The notes beneath the pieces are model-generated. The model saw only the letters and a program-made list of their open reading frames with translations, had not been told where the DNA came from and searched no databases. 64,000 nt of DNA. It comes from Symsagittifera roscoffensis. Lineage: Eukaryota > Xenacoelomorpha > Acoela > Convolutidae. Positions 45,631 to 56,558 of this stretch are shown here, piece after piece; position 1 is the stretch's first letter, and every line of letters starts with the position of its first letter. The translations under genes were made by a program, and so were the position numbers. The DNA lies in the NCBI RefSeq assembly GCF_963678635.1, contig NC_087071.1, forward strand, positions 27,205,378 to 27,269,377. Reading direction: 5' to 3'.

Positions 45631-46185
45631 TTGCACTGTTCCCACGATATAATATTACGCACTAAACAAACGCATACTTACACATATTATAGTTTTATAC
45701 AAAATCGTTTTGATTTACACACTCCATCAAGACAACCCCACCATCGTTTTCAGTTTCTTAACTCAAAATACACGTCACCATTTTTTCTTAGTTTTATATA
45801 CTGCATTAAAAATACTAACCTCCACGGCATCCTCCGCAACTATGACCCAGTTACCCAAATGTGTATATTCTGTCCCATCACAAAGACCTTCAATGATGAA
45901 GAATCAAGACCCTTCATTATCCCGCATGAATTTATACAACCCATATTAGAGTTTATTCAAAATACTAAATATAATCATAAAATCTATAACCTCATCCAAA
46001 ACACACTTTATGAGTTCGCAGTAGGCACAGAAGAACTAAACACCATCAAGGCACTTCAATTGCTTTGGCCACTGCTACAAACTAAAAATGTCTGCTACAA
46101 ACTAATACGCATACTAGCCAAGTTACTAACAACATCAGATATGATTCGCGACATCTTCCCCCACGGCTTTTTCCCAGAAGACTAA
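45631..46185 (+). CDS. Unrecognised 184-aa ORF at the 3' end of the giant element
   Basis: The longest intact frame of the unique 3' part. It includes SFIYCIKNTNLHGILRNYD, then CIFCPITKTFNDEESRPF (a C..C pair) and a helical end LQLLWPLLQTKNVCYKLIRI. Codon use matches the element. It is present once and follows the proline-rich segment. I know no family for it; an accessory gene of this large retroelement is the simplest reading. Confidence 0.45.
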   Translation: MHCSHDIILRTKQTHTYTYYSFIQNRFDLHTPSRQPHHRFQFLNSKYTSPFFLSFIYCIKNTNLHGILRNYDPVTQMCIFCPITKTFNDEESRPFIIPHEFIQPILEFIQNTKYNHKIYNLIQNTLYEFAVGTEELNTIKALQLLWPLLQTKNVCYKLIRILAKLLTTSDMIRDIFPHGFFPED

Positions 46186-47745
46186 GGTAAATATGAGGTA
46201 AAATACTTTTAACTAATAAATTCAAATTTTTACTAACCATTTTCTAGCAATGTTTAGTTTATTCTTTTAGTCTTCACACCACAATCATCTACAAAACAGA
46301 AAAAGTAAATAAAAATACAAACTTGTTAAATTATATTCAAACTCATTAATTTTCGCACTAAATAATGTAGTAACATTCATACCCAATGTAGTATTTCATT
46401 TATAAATTATTTCCCCACGAAGCAGTAAAATTAAAATACGATGAAAATTTGTAATTTTAACTTCCCCAACTGCAGTAAAATTCAATTTTTATGCAATAAA
46501 TTAATAAAATGAGAAAGCAGTACTAACCTTTTCAATATTTTCATTCATTCGCACAAGAATTCTATCCAAACTCGCACAGCTCGCCCACGAAGAATTGTAT
46601 AAATAATGATTTTAAGTTTCAATCTTTCACTATCAACAACTCTAACACGCGATAACGAGTTTCAAACTTTCCTTTAACCCGGTTGGAAAGGAATTATATA
46701 CTAAACCAAACTAACCAACGCAGCTTACTAAACACCCTAAATCATAAAATAAAAGCATGCCTAAGAAAAGAAAACCAACGGTACCCAAATCGGATTAACC
46801 CAGCTTAAAACTGGATAATTTTTTCTTTTGAAGACTATTATAAAGTCTAAGAAAGAAATGATAAAACACAAAAAAGTCGCAAGACAAACCCAAACCAAAA
46901 ACAATTTGATTTTTGAAAAAAGGACACAACCAAAGTAAAATAAGAAAGACCGGAAAAAACCAACATAAAATGTTATCACATAACAGGACATCTCAAAGAA
47001 ACAGCATGCAATCATACTCCCACTCCTGGCCTAACCCACCAGAGAAGGACGTCCCGAGCATGCTTATAGCCGGCCTAACCCACCGCGCTACACCCACGCT
47101 TTGTGACCACACTTCAATTTTTAATAGGAGGTACTCAGAAGTGAGTAACTCTTCAAAATAACTGAACTAAAATAAAACGCTTTTGTGAAAACGACTAACT
47201 AAGATCATGATTAAAAAACCAAATTAACAAAAATTTATAATATGTAAATCATACTATGCAGTATATAGATCATAGACAACAACAAAGACGAACATCCAAA
47301 GACTAGACGATCCCATCACACTCGAACAAAAGAATGGCTAAACACAACCGACATGCCGTCCACAATCACGACTCAAAGGATTTAGAGTACGACTTGACTT
47401 CGCAGAAAAGGACTTCATTGAACTAGACCAATGACCACCTCGATGTTCAAGTATACGTACAGATCCGAGTTACAAGGCATCCCTTCCAAACACGATTTTC
47501 ACGCCATTCCCAGACGAGGCTGCACACCAAACAGTTCTCTACTAATACAGAAAAATCTGACATAGCAAACCATTTTGAAATCGGATTGATTTGATTGGGG
47601 ATCACAGTCGTTGTCGAATGACAAAATAACAATTTCCTATCCCTGATTCCAACGTCCTGGAACGTTCTTCTTCAAGAGGAACCGGATAAGAAAATGATGT
47701 TTGCCAAATACCAACGTTCATCATCCATCCTTCAATTGCGGAAAG
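46186..47745 (+). other. 3' untranslated region of the giant element
   Basis: No supported ORF. TTGTATAAATAATG (about 46594-46608) is TATA-like and AAAATAAAAG near 46747 contains AATAAA. It ends in the purine-rich GCGGAAAGAAAG (47738-47749), which abuts the 3' repeat and is a fitting polypurine tract. Confidence 0.5.
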
Positions 47746-47970
47746 AAAGATAGTTCTATTAAACTCTGTAAACCCCGGATGGGTGGAACCTGATCTAAAA
47801 TACAATTTATTATTGGATAAATTAGATATTTTACCACTATAAAATATTTAATATTAACCAATCGTAATCCATCCAACTAACAACCCACTTATTTGTAAGT
47901 GCTGAAATTACTTGTAATTTCAGCACCAGAGAGACTTGAATTTAACTTAGAAATTAGTTACCTCTCCAAG
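47746..47970 (+). repeat. 3' terminal direct repeat (LTR)
   Basis: 225 bp, five substitutions from 16729-16953. It keeps the TATA box and the 13-bp hairpin (47899-47926). Confidence 0.75.
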
Positions 47971-48371
47971 TTACGTTTTTGAAATGATGAAATTTGCATT
48001 TGAATGGTTTTTCAATATAAACCTAAAAAACAAAATGACACGGTGATGAGGCTTGTATTCCCACCATGAATTTTCAAACATCGACATTAAATGAAGACGA
48101 TTATAGGAGAGAAGCAAAAATCGTTTCATATTTCTTCTGTGTTGTTACTTTTGGTTTGACCATTACTAGTTGTCACTTTTGATTCATCACTTATGATGTT
48201 TGTGACTGATGATTTGATAGTACTGATTTTTACTCCTGAGTTTTGAGTCGTGATGAGTCGTCGGTTCCTCATACAACAAAGCATGGTACGAAAAAGTAAT
48301 CAAAGCTTGTGCTTTGGTTGATGATCTGAAATACAGTAGAATAAATACAGCGAAAATTAAGATTTCAGCAA
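47971..48371. other. Spacer
   Basis: Between the giant element and the tRNA-like sequence; no gene seen. Confidence 0.5.
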
Positions 48372-48444
48372 GTCAGCATAGCCTAACGCATAAGGCGTCT
48401 GACTTCGAATCAGAAGATTGCGGGTTCGAATCCCTCAGTGGTCG
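48372..48444 (+). tRNA. tRNA-Arg(TCG)-like gene, probably a pseudogene
   Basis: 73 nt with a good D arm (GCCT..AGGC) and a perfect anticodon stem (TCTGA/TCAGA) around CTTCGAA, giving anticodon TCG. The T loop holds an exact B box (GGTTCGAATCC), with one mismatch in the T stem. A T5 run follows. The acceptor stem is poor: GTCAGCA against AGTGGTC leaves three mismatches and one wobble. The Pol III promoter is therefore intact while the product is doubtful. It may be a decayed gene or the head of a tRNA-derived SINE. Confidence 0.6.
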
Positions 48445-48454
48445 ACTTTTTATT

Positions 48455-48655
48455 ATTAAGTCTTTCGCGGTTTTTGGGCGGTTTTTTTAGATAAACCGCT
48501 CAAAACAGTTCAAATCTTGCGCGGTTTTTGAGCGTTTTTTTTTAGATAAACCGTTCAAAAACCGCTCAAACCGCTCATTTTGAAGCAAGATTTTGAGCGT
48601 AATTGTCTAAAAAAACCGCTCAAACCGCTCAAATCTTGCTTCAAATTAGGTGAAA
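48455..48655. repeat. Cluster of short inverted repeats (AACCGCTCAAA)
   Basis: The motif AAACCGCTCAAA or its reverse TTTGAGCGGTTT occurs about eight times in both orientations, together with ATCTTGC and TTAGATAAACCG modules. It directly follows the tRNA-like sequence. No ORF. Confidence 0.65.
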
Positions 48656-49102
48656 AATCTCGACTCGGGATAGAAGCTATGCTTTGAAAACTTGGCGTCG
48701 ACCTTGTATAAGGATTTATGGTGATTCATGAGTGTCTGTTGATGTTCTAGCAAAAATTAATTGAATGAAAGCCAACGTGTTTATCATGAATGACCACGTG
48801 GAGAAAAAGAACCCTTAAACTGCTTTTTCTAGAACTGCAAAGAAAACTGACGGAAAGAAAGCTGACAGAAAACTACAAAGCGTTTAGCTGAGATTATTTT
48901 CTAGCACGGTTGGATCTTTTTCTGGTGCTCGGGTTGACCTCCACACATCGAAAATGCTTATCATACAATTCTCTAACAGACAATTCAGTTGTCTAAAATG
49001 TCAAACAACTAAAAGTTGGAAAAATGCAAACAGCCTAAGCAAATCCAAAAAAATGTCGGTATTTTTATTGCATTTTGAAGGGTCAAAATGTAAGCCCTTG
49101 AA

Positions 49103-49470
49103 CAGGCACGGATCTAGGAATTTCTCGAGGGGAGGGGGTGGATTTTCAAAAAAAAGTGAAAGAAATTTTGTCAAACGTTTTTTTTTTATTTTAGGTCGAC
49201 CAAATCACTATAAAGTCCGTAATTTGACCAAAATTTTCGGCCAAAAAATTTGACCAAAAAATTGCGTTTTTTCGGCGCGCGCTCCCCCCTCAAAATTAGT
49301 ATAGATTGGCACCTAAGGCGCGTTTAGAAGAATTTTTGAGGTCAGTCAGCCAAAAATTGATATCTCAAAATAGTACAAAGGGGGATCTTTTGGGTCAGAA
49401 GGGAGTCGAATCACTGATGGGAAAGGAAAGCATCCCCCCAAAATCGCCCACCCCCCTAAATCCGCTACTG
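49103..49470. mobile_element. hAT-type non-autonomous element (MITE)
   Basis: 368 bp bounded by a perfect 8-bp target duplication CCCTTGAA (49095-49102 and 49471-49478). The left end is CAGGCACGGATCTAGGA; the right end read in reverse is CAGTAGCGGATTTAGG, so the termini are imperfect inverted repeats starting CAG. An 8-bp duplication and CAG..CTG ends are marks of the hAT superfamily. There is no transposase ORF. Confidence 0.82.
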
Positions 49471-49478
49471 CCCTTGAA

Positions 49479-51237
49479 GATCTTTGATTTTCAAGAAACT
49501 GTTATGAAACCTTTAAATTGAAGTAAACCCAGACTAAAAAAGTAATCCAACTGCAAAGGTAAGTTTTTCACCGCTGTAAAGTTTTCGAACTCATTCATTT
49601 TTTGTTACTTCAGTGTTTTTTGCCTTCTTTTTTGACCTTTGCCTTAAAAAAAACTAAACATATAGCTGAATCTCTGCCAGTCTTGGGTTTCAATTATGGA
49701 ACGAGTCAGTTTCTTCAGCATCATCAACAAAGTTATTCGGATTTTTTTTCAAACTTTTCAACCAGTCGGAATTCAGTAGATTCTAGACATAACTTTAAAT
49801 GAAATATTATCAATATTTGGAAAATGTCTTTCAGAAAACTTTTGAAAGTTTTCAAATTTCTCTACAAAAAAAACACAAATTCCGAGTGTTTGCTTCTTGA
49901 TGAAATAGATGTGGATGCCTGATTTTTTTCACAATTTTTTGGCCGTTTATGTAGATCAAAATAGAGTTCTTCGACTAAATAAATGTCATTTAAGAGAAAC
50001 TAAATTCATCAAAAAACTTATTTTGATCCAGGATTTGCGAAACAAAACTTCAAACTTACGGTTGATTTGCGCCTGAAAAATAAAAAAATATACGTTTAGA
50101 AACTTTGAAATAAATTGAAAATAGTATGATAATATATCGAAAACTCATGTTATCCTCTATCCGAAACCTAATTATGTCAAAACTTACCAGCAATATTTGT
50201 ACCTCCATTTCTTTGAAAGATGAAAGTGTTCAACGTTCAAAATCCTGTATGATTAGGTTTGTAAGACGATTTCCATAAAATTTTCATAAAATTTCCATAT
50301 CATTTATAAAAATTTTCAAGTTCGAGTTTTCATCAGAAAATCTACATCAAAATCGAAAAACTTGATTCTCAAAAATCAAAATATCTCACTGATTATATAC
50401 AAAACTCAATGGATAGTCTGTCTCTCTAAAACTTGCAATTAAACGATTATAAATTCATGATTATAAGATAAGAAATCTATTTTGTTAATTTTTTCGAAGC
50501 AATAAAAAAATATTTTTTAATTGCTTATAATTGATCATCCGTAATTTTTTTTCAATAAAATCTCTTTGAACAAATTTTTTTGTGGTTTCGCTAAATTTTC
50601 ATTTTTTAAATTTTTTTAATTTTCAATCACGAAAGGGGGACGTAAGGGGCGATGCGTAGGGGGTGTACCGGGGGGGGGGGGGGTGAAGAGTCGGAAGTGA
50701 ATCGAGGGGGGATCGATGAATTATGGAGGTGAAGCGGGTAGGGGGAGGGGAGATCAATGCGGGAGGACTGGGGGCGTAGCGGTGGACATGTGATCCGTGA
50801 TAATGGGGATGAACGTATTCTTTCGCGCTCGAGTTTTGCAGAAAACTATAAAATTAGGAAAAAAATACAAAAATGACAAAAAATTTGATATGACGTAGCA
50901 AAATATGGAAAATTTGATGTCCGGGATTTTAGAAAACAGCTAAACGACAGTTAAGACGATAGCCAATTTTGTGGGACTTTAAGACGACGATACTCACCTT
51001 ATCCATTTGCATTTTTGAGAAATACAAACAACCACTTGAATTTGAACAAATTAATTGAAATTTTTGACACTCATTTTTCGTACTCTTGTCAAGTCAAATA
51101 ATGTACTGTCGTCTTTTTTATCTAGCATCGTACAAATTACGTAGATTTTTTTTTCAATAGAAACTCAGCTCAACAAAAAACTCACTCAACGAGTTCTATT
51201 TTTTTCAAGGAAGTTTAACTGAAATACTTTCTATTAG
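49479..51237. other. Non-coding region with a G-rich patch
   Basis: No supported gene. Between 50632 and 50780 the plus strand is strongly G-rich with many runs of three or more G (including one of 14), unlike the AT-rich surroundings. Confidence 0.6.
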
Positions 51238-51327
51238 GTTGAACACAGTTTGAAATATATGGCTCATCGATTTCAAATTGATCCAAATCAGCTACAGTAT
51301 GAGGCCAAACTGTGCTTCTTGGCAAAT
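51238..51327 (+). CDS. Possible host gene 2, internal exon a
   Basis: 90 bp, phase 0 at both ends, between CTTTCTATTAG and a donor AAT|GTAAGC. It encodes VEHSLKYMAHRFQIDPNQLQ and YEAKLCFLAN. The base composition is higher in GC than its flanks. It is the best of four phase-compatible exons; earlier exons are not seen. Confidence 0.5.
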
Positions 51328-52032
51328 GTAAGCTTTTCCGCAACAAGGGCGTTCCCTTTGTTCTTCTTTTGTTCTTTCACTTACTTTGATAGTTCCGACA
51401 CAAATTTAACATGTTTAAAGACTTGTTTCTGGAACACATGAACATACAGACACAAAACTCTGCGCTAATTCAGTGCACAGATTGGCCTCGTAATGTACCA
51501 ATGCATATTTTACGAACCCAAATAAGTTATATTTAGATTTAAATTAATCTTTTCTGATGATTTTGGATGAATTTTAATAACTAAAAATCTATTCAAATCA
51601 ATTTGGATGAATTTACCAATTGACAAAATTACATCCGAATCTTGCTTAAATACATCGAAATTTTTTTAAATTACAAATTATTCCATTTGAAAAGAACCAA
51701 CAGCAGGTCGATTTTTGTGACTAATACTCCATTTCAAATCGACTTGCTAGATTTCAGAGAAAAAAAAACAATGACACAAGTCAAAACAAATTAGCAAAAA
51801 TCACCAATTTTACCAAATTTTGGCAAAAATCTATCAACAAATCAAGAAATTGTTCTATAAAAATAAACTTATTTTGAGCTCAATAACGAGCAATCAAATC
51901 CGAGAAAATTTTTAATGTGAGTCAACTTTTGAGCAAGAGTTTATGCAGAAATTAAGCAATGCTCAATGTAAATTAGATTCTGAACTCGAATTATGCAAGG
52001 AAATCATCGAAATTTTACCGATATTTTTGCAG

Positions 52033-52071
52033 ATAATTGGTCGTTTCTTTCTGCTACCATACGCTATGGAT
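52033..52071 (+). CDS. Possible host gene 2, exon b
   Basis: 39 bp (IIGRFFLLPYAMD), between TATTTTTGCAG and GAT|GTAAAA, phase 0 at both ends. Very short, so support comes mainly from position and phase. Confidence 0.3.
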
Positions 52072-52810
52072 GTAAAATGAAAACTAAAGGGCAATGTAAA
52101 AAAGCAACAGAAAATAACTAGAATTAAAATAATTTTAACCCGTTTTGATCCCGCTGAAAATAAAAATTAATTAGGACTGAAAAAAGACTTAAATCGAGTT
52201 AAATTTGATTTGGATCAATTCTTTTAGCTGAATCGAGATCAATTTAAATTGATTTTAAACTGATCCAAATCATGTTTATCTTTTCGATTTCAATTTTGTA
52301 CTTTTCATACTATAAGCAGTTCATTTTTGTCAGTGCGGTTACCGTAGATGTCCTCCCAAAAACATTCAAAATACTCGAGAAACATGTTAATAAGGAACAG
52401 CTATTTTATAGTGTTAATAATCGAAAAAATTAATCAAATTTTTGTCTTGATTAATTTTTTTGACTAATTAGCACTCGAATCCAATTTCTGACAAACCGGT
52501 TTTTTATCCCTCGCTAAAAAAATTTTTGGGAGGGAGTTGTACGGTTGATCCGAATAAATAATTGACATAAACGTTGATAAATCAATTGGCAGGAAAAATA
52601 TGATATCCAAGTGCTTAGTTGTAGTTCACTGATTTTCTTATAGGTAGTATAGTTCAACCTTTTCTCTTCAAACAAACGTTCGAATTAGAATTTACTAATC
52701 AAAACTGGTTAAATTAATTAAGAACGGTCCTTCGTATATTTGATTAATTTTGTTCTCTTCATGATCAGCTCCGTATACTCATATAGAAATCTTTACTTTT
52801 TTTGACACAG

Positions 52811-52875
52811 AAATCCATTACCATTTCACAGAACAATGTGCGGATCCATTTTGTGGTTATCTTTAGTCATGATCG
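52811..52875 (+). CDS. Possible host gene 2, exon c
   Basis: 65 bp after a T-rich acceptor (TTTTTTTGACACAG) and before GATCG|GTATGT. It encodes KSITISQNNVRIHFVVIF and SHDR, and leaves two bases that fit exon d. A second acceptor 21 bp downstream keeps the frame. Confidence 0.38.
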
Positions 52876-53762
52876 GTATGTACCGTTAATAGAAAAGTAA
52901 ACAAAACTTATGTTTCAAGAAACAAACCAAAGTCAATCAACCTAGAAAAAATATCTAAGAAAAAATTTTTGTTTAATTTGATTGTTTTGCAAAAGAGTTT
53001 TTGGCGATATCAGAGATAAACCTTAACAAAAACAAAAAAATTGCCGGGATCAATTAAAAAGTTTTGAGGATTTACTCAAAAATTGGACAATTTTATCTTG
53101 AATTGGAATTATTTTCGGAGAATATCTGCTTTTTTTGATAATTCTGACTAGAGCTGTGTTAGATTTGGCCAATTTAACAAGATCTGCAACTACAGAATTT
53201 GACCAACATATATTCAAAAATCTGAAGTTAATTATGATTTAAAAATGAGCAAAGACACATCTTTTTAATCATTCCATCAACACAAACAACTATTTTCCAA
53301 AAGTGATTTACTGAGCCTAAATACAGTCAATCCAAATAAATTTTCGCATTTTGAAAAGCTATCAGTTTAAGTCAATTTAGATTTGATCTACATAAAATTT
53401 TTCCAGTTTTCTAATAAAAAAAAACTTCAATATATTAAGAGTTAATCCAAATTGACTTAGACATCCTAACTAAACAGTTTTTGATACTAAAGTTGATCAT
53501 AAACCATTTTGGTCAGTGCGGATAAGCAGCAAATTTTTTGCAAATTATTTTTTGAAAAAAAAAACAATTTTCCAATTTGGCTGAAAATTTAGCAAACTCT
53601 TAGCAGCACGTTGCTACGAAGGTTGCGAAGTGATAAATATTCAGTTCTGGTTTTTCCAAAGAGAATTCTCATGATATATAAAGTATTTAGTTTTTGGCAA
53701 TGGTTGAAATCTGTGAAAATTCTTTACTGTTGGATTAACATCTTAACACTTCTGTTTACAAG

Positions 53763-53874
53763 GCAGTGGATCATTTGGCAGTATCCTAATACCAAAGTCT
53801 CTAGAATGGGAATCTATGCTGTTTCTTATCCCCAGCGATTACACTCCAGACAGGAGGTCACAATTGTGCCATAA
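53763..53874 (+). CDS. Possible host gene 2, terminal exon d
   Basis: Follows CTTCTGTTTACAAG. With the two bases from exon c the frame reads QWIIWQYPNTKVSRMGIYAV, then SYPQRLHSRQEVTIVP and a stop at 53872. Another frame is also open past this point to a donor-like CAA|GTAACT at 53881, so the alternative reading cannot be excluded. Protein family not recognised. Confidence 0.4.
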
Positions 53875-55982
53875 ATACAGGCAAGTAACTCCAATAAAAA
53901 TAGATGACAACCTATCTTGCAAGATTTTGTACGATTTGAGTTAGAACTTCCAGAAAAACAAGCTTGAATGCGGATGTCACATTTCTGAAAATTTTGAAAG
54001 ATTCTTACAAATTGTGCAAAGAACTATGTCATATGAAAAGGCTTAACAAAAAATTCATTTAATCAAGATTTTGGAAAATATTTGTTAGATTGACCCAAAA
54101 TGTCAGCTAGGGTAAAAACAGTAGCTGATATAGGGAAGGGGGCGGACGCTTCTTCTCTTTAAGAATTCAACTTCCTCGCTACCTAAAGATTTCCTTCTTT
54201 TGTCTTTTAATACCTCCAGTACTGGCTGGCTGATCATAAATGTTCTCTAAAGGCGTACGGCGTCTTCAACGCCAATATGTACTAAATTTGAGGGGAAAAC
54301 TCATGCCGAAAAAAAAACTAAATTTTTTGGCCAAAACTGTCAAAACGGTCTAAATACGGCTTTTCTTACCTGTTTTGGTTTTCGAATTTGGCTTTTTCGC
54401 CTTTTGGGCTCTCGAAAAATTTCCAGAAAACAATCGTTTTTTGGAGAGAGCGAAGTTTTCTTCAACTAGATGAGGTTTGTTTCACCAGCGGAAAAAAAGT
54501 TCAGTGCATTTTTGTTTTCAACAGCACGTCTGATATAACTGACATCACTTAGTGAAATTTTTTCAAATAATTTATCTGACTTATCATTTTTTTTCTTTCT
54601 AGATTGTCTCAAATTTATTTAGTTTTTTCTATTGTATTCAAACCGGTGATTCATATAACAAGGAAAATGAAGGGAGATGTATTTCAGGTTCATTGAAGCA
54701 AAAAAATTAAAAGAGTTTAACGATGAGTGTTTCAATACATATGCCGTAACAAAATAATCTTCTCAGAAAATTGCATGTTAGGTCTATGGTTAGTATTTTT
54801 TCATATATGAAAATTGTATGATTAGCATTTTTGGTCAACACGGGAAATCAAATGCGATTGTAATTACCTACATCAGCCGCATACTAAAGACAAAATAATC
54901 TACTTGCTATAATTGTTTATGACAAGGCCAACTCTCAACATATAGTTAAAAACCTAGATTTTTCGCACATTCCGGCTAAACACTTGAATGATCATTTTGG
55001 CAATGTTTTGTTTTCTCAACCATTTGCACATCTTACTTCCCATATTTTGCTTAGTTCCCCATTTTAAAATTAAAAATTTCTTCTATATAGTTCAAAACCT
55101 ACAAAGTTATCGCTAAAGATGTTGCTTTAAATAAATAAAATACTGCTTATATATCAAGGCAAAGCTTTGAACGTTCCGAATACACTTAAAATTTGATTTT
55201 ATACAAAATGGTGAATTAATTGACAAATTAATTGCAAAAATGGAAAAACTCTTCCCTTTATCTCAAAACGCCTTAAGTAATTTTCAAAGTGTCTCTTCAG
55301 CATCTCCGATTGTTTTAACAAGACTGCTCGTATATCAGGGCAAGGATCTGAGTATTTTGAGTGCAATGTTCTTTAAAAAAAATTTTTTGATAGAATAATT
55401 GACGAATCGAAAAAAAATTATCGATATATTTCCTTTTGTCTTCAATTTTTCCCCTCAGCTATGAAAGATACAGGGGATGTGTTAGCGTTTTTTTATTGTT
55501 TCAAAAAGATCAACGGTTTCCATTCAGTTCCAAACGCCAAATTTTATAAAAGCGCAATATACAAGTTTTATAAAAGCGCAATAGATCGCGCGTTGATTAT
55601 CCCGCTTATTTGATTACATTTAAGCTTAGGGTAAATATGTTTCTCAGATGGTATAAAAAATCAGTCAGAAATGCTTATTTAGGAAAAATTGACTTAATAA
55701 TTGACTTCAATCATTAATATTCCGCAATTTATTCGAAAATCGGGACAATAATTAGAGAGCTTTTTCTAACCGGGTTTTGCTTTACAAGACAAAAAGTTTA
55801 CGTTCTTTTTTAATTTTGCACTCTCAAATTTTTGAGAACAGTTTTTTTGTAAAGTTTTTCTATCAGTTTACTTCTATTTTGATCAAGTACATGTGATGTG
55901 TTGTTATTCTCAAATCCATAAAAATGTTTGCGTGTTTTTATAGTTCCTTGTAGCTGTAGAGATTACAAAGGTTCTTAGTAGC
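53875..55982. other. Non-coding AT-rich region
   Basis: No supported gene. A short tandem duplication (TTTTATAAAAGCGCAATA, period about 23) lies at about 55545-55585. Confidence 0.5.
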
Positions 55983-56188
55983 ATTGTATCGTGTCCCGGA
56001 TCCTAAGGGGGGTCGTTCCTAAGGGGGGTCCTCACATAAAGCAAAATCCTAGGAAAGGGGTCCTTAATTTTTCGGAGGACCCCTATCCTAGGATTTTGTA
56101 AATGATCGCAAGTTCCCACCCCTAAAGTAAAAGACCCCCTTCTTAGGATCTTGTTAAGCTGAGCTCAACAACCGGGACGCGATACAAT
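55983..56188. mobile_element. Fold-back MITE, 206 bp
   Basis: Termini ATTGTATCGTGTCCCGG and its near-exact inverse (one difference). Inside, GGATCCTAAGGGGGGTC pairs with GACCCCCTTCTTAGGATC, and CAAAATCCTAGGAAAGGGGTCC pairs with its inverse, so the whole element can fold on itself. No target duplication was found. Confidence 0.75.
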
Positions 56189-56283
56189 AATTCATTCTAA
56201 TTCCTTTTAAAGCGGTCCCTTTTCCCGCGATAATTAAAATTAATCGTCCTAATTCCTGAACTTTTCTAATTCGTCCTATTTTC

Positions 56284-56490
56284 ATGTGGATATCATTTCC
56301 TGGCTTTCTTTCTTTTCGTCAAAGATTTGTCATGCTATTAAAGTTTGTTATTGAAAACGAGCCTAAGGATTTCACATATTTGTTTGAATTAACACTTGGT
56401 TTGCGTCAACAGGTTTATTTGCCTGAAGCTATTTTTAATAAAACAGTGATTGAGCTCAATACGAGTATTTTATTAGTTGTGAAATGGTAA
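56284..56490 (+). CDS. Unrecognised 68-aa ORF, convergent to the polymerase
   Basis: An ORF with coding-like composition (FRQRFVMLLKFVIENEPKD, LTLGLRQQVYLPEAIFNK). It ends 69 bases from the end of the polymerase frame on the opposite strand. It may be the last exon or remnant of another gene of the virus-like block. No family recognised. Confidence 0.35.
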   Translation: MWISFPGFLSFRQRFVMLLKFVIENEPKDFTYLFELTLGLRQQVYLPEAIFNKTVIELNTSILLVVKW

Positions 56491-56558
56491 AAACCAAAAC
56501 ATATACAAGTCGAAGTACAAAAAGGACGAACCGTAAAAATCATCTAAAAATATATGTT

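Larger units (their letters stand above)
16729..47970 (+). mobile_element. Giant Gypsy-like, env-bearing LTR retroelement with nested internal duplications
   Basis: 31.2 kb between two 225-bp direct repeats. In order it holds gag (capsid-like and CCHC), protease (LIDSGAES), RT (YLDDVF), RNase H, integrase (H..C zinc and D,D,E residues), and an env-like region with a membrane anchor. RT and RNase H precede integrase, so it is Ty3/Gypsy-type. The coding strand is rich in A and C and poor in G. A 10,358-bp gag-to-env segment (19418-29775) is repeated from 29776, and a 2.29-kb piece (36778-39066) is repeated from 39071. Without these the element would be about 18.5 kb, large for the class. Reading frames contain many stops, several shared by the duplicate copies. 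Confidence 0.85.

Noticed and set aside
46761-47015. 84-aa minus-strand hydrophobic ORF
   Set aside because: Antisense of the A-rich 3' untranslated region; F/L/V-rich by composition.
48455-48655. CRISPR-like array of short repeats after the tRNA
   Set aside because: Repeats are in both orientations without regular spacers, and the DNA is eukaryotic.
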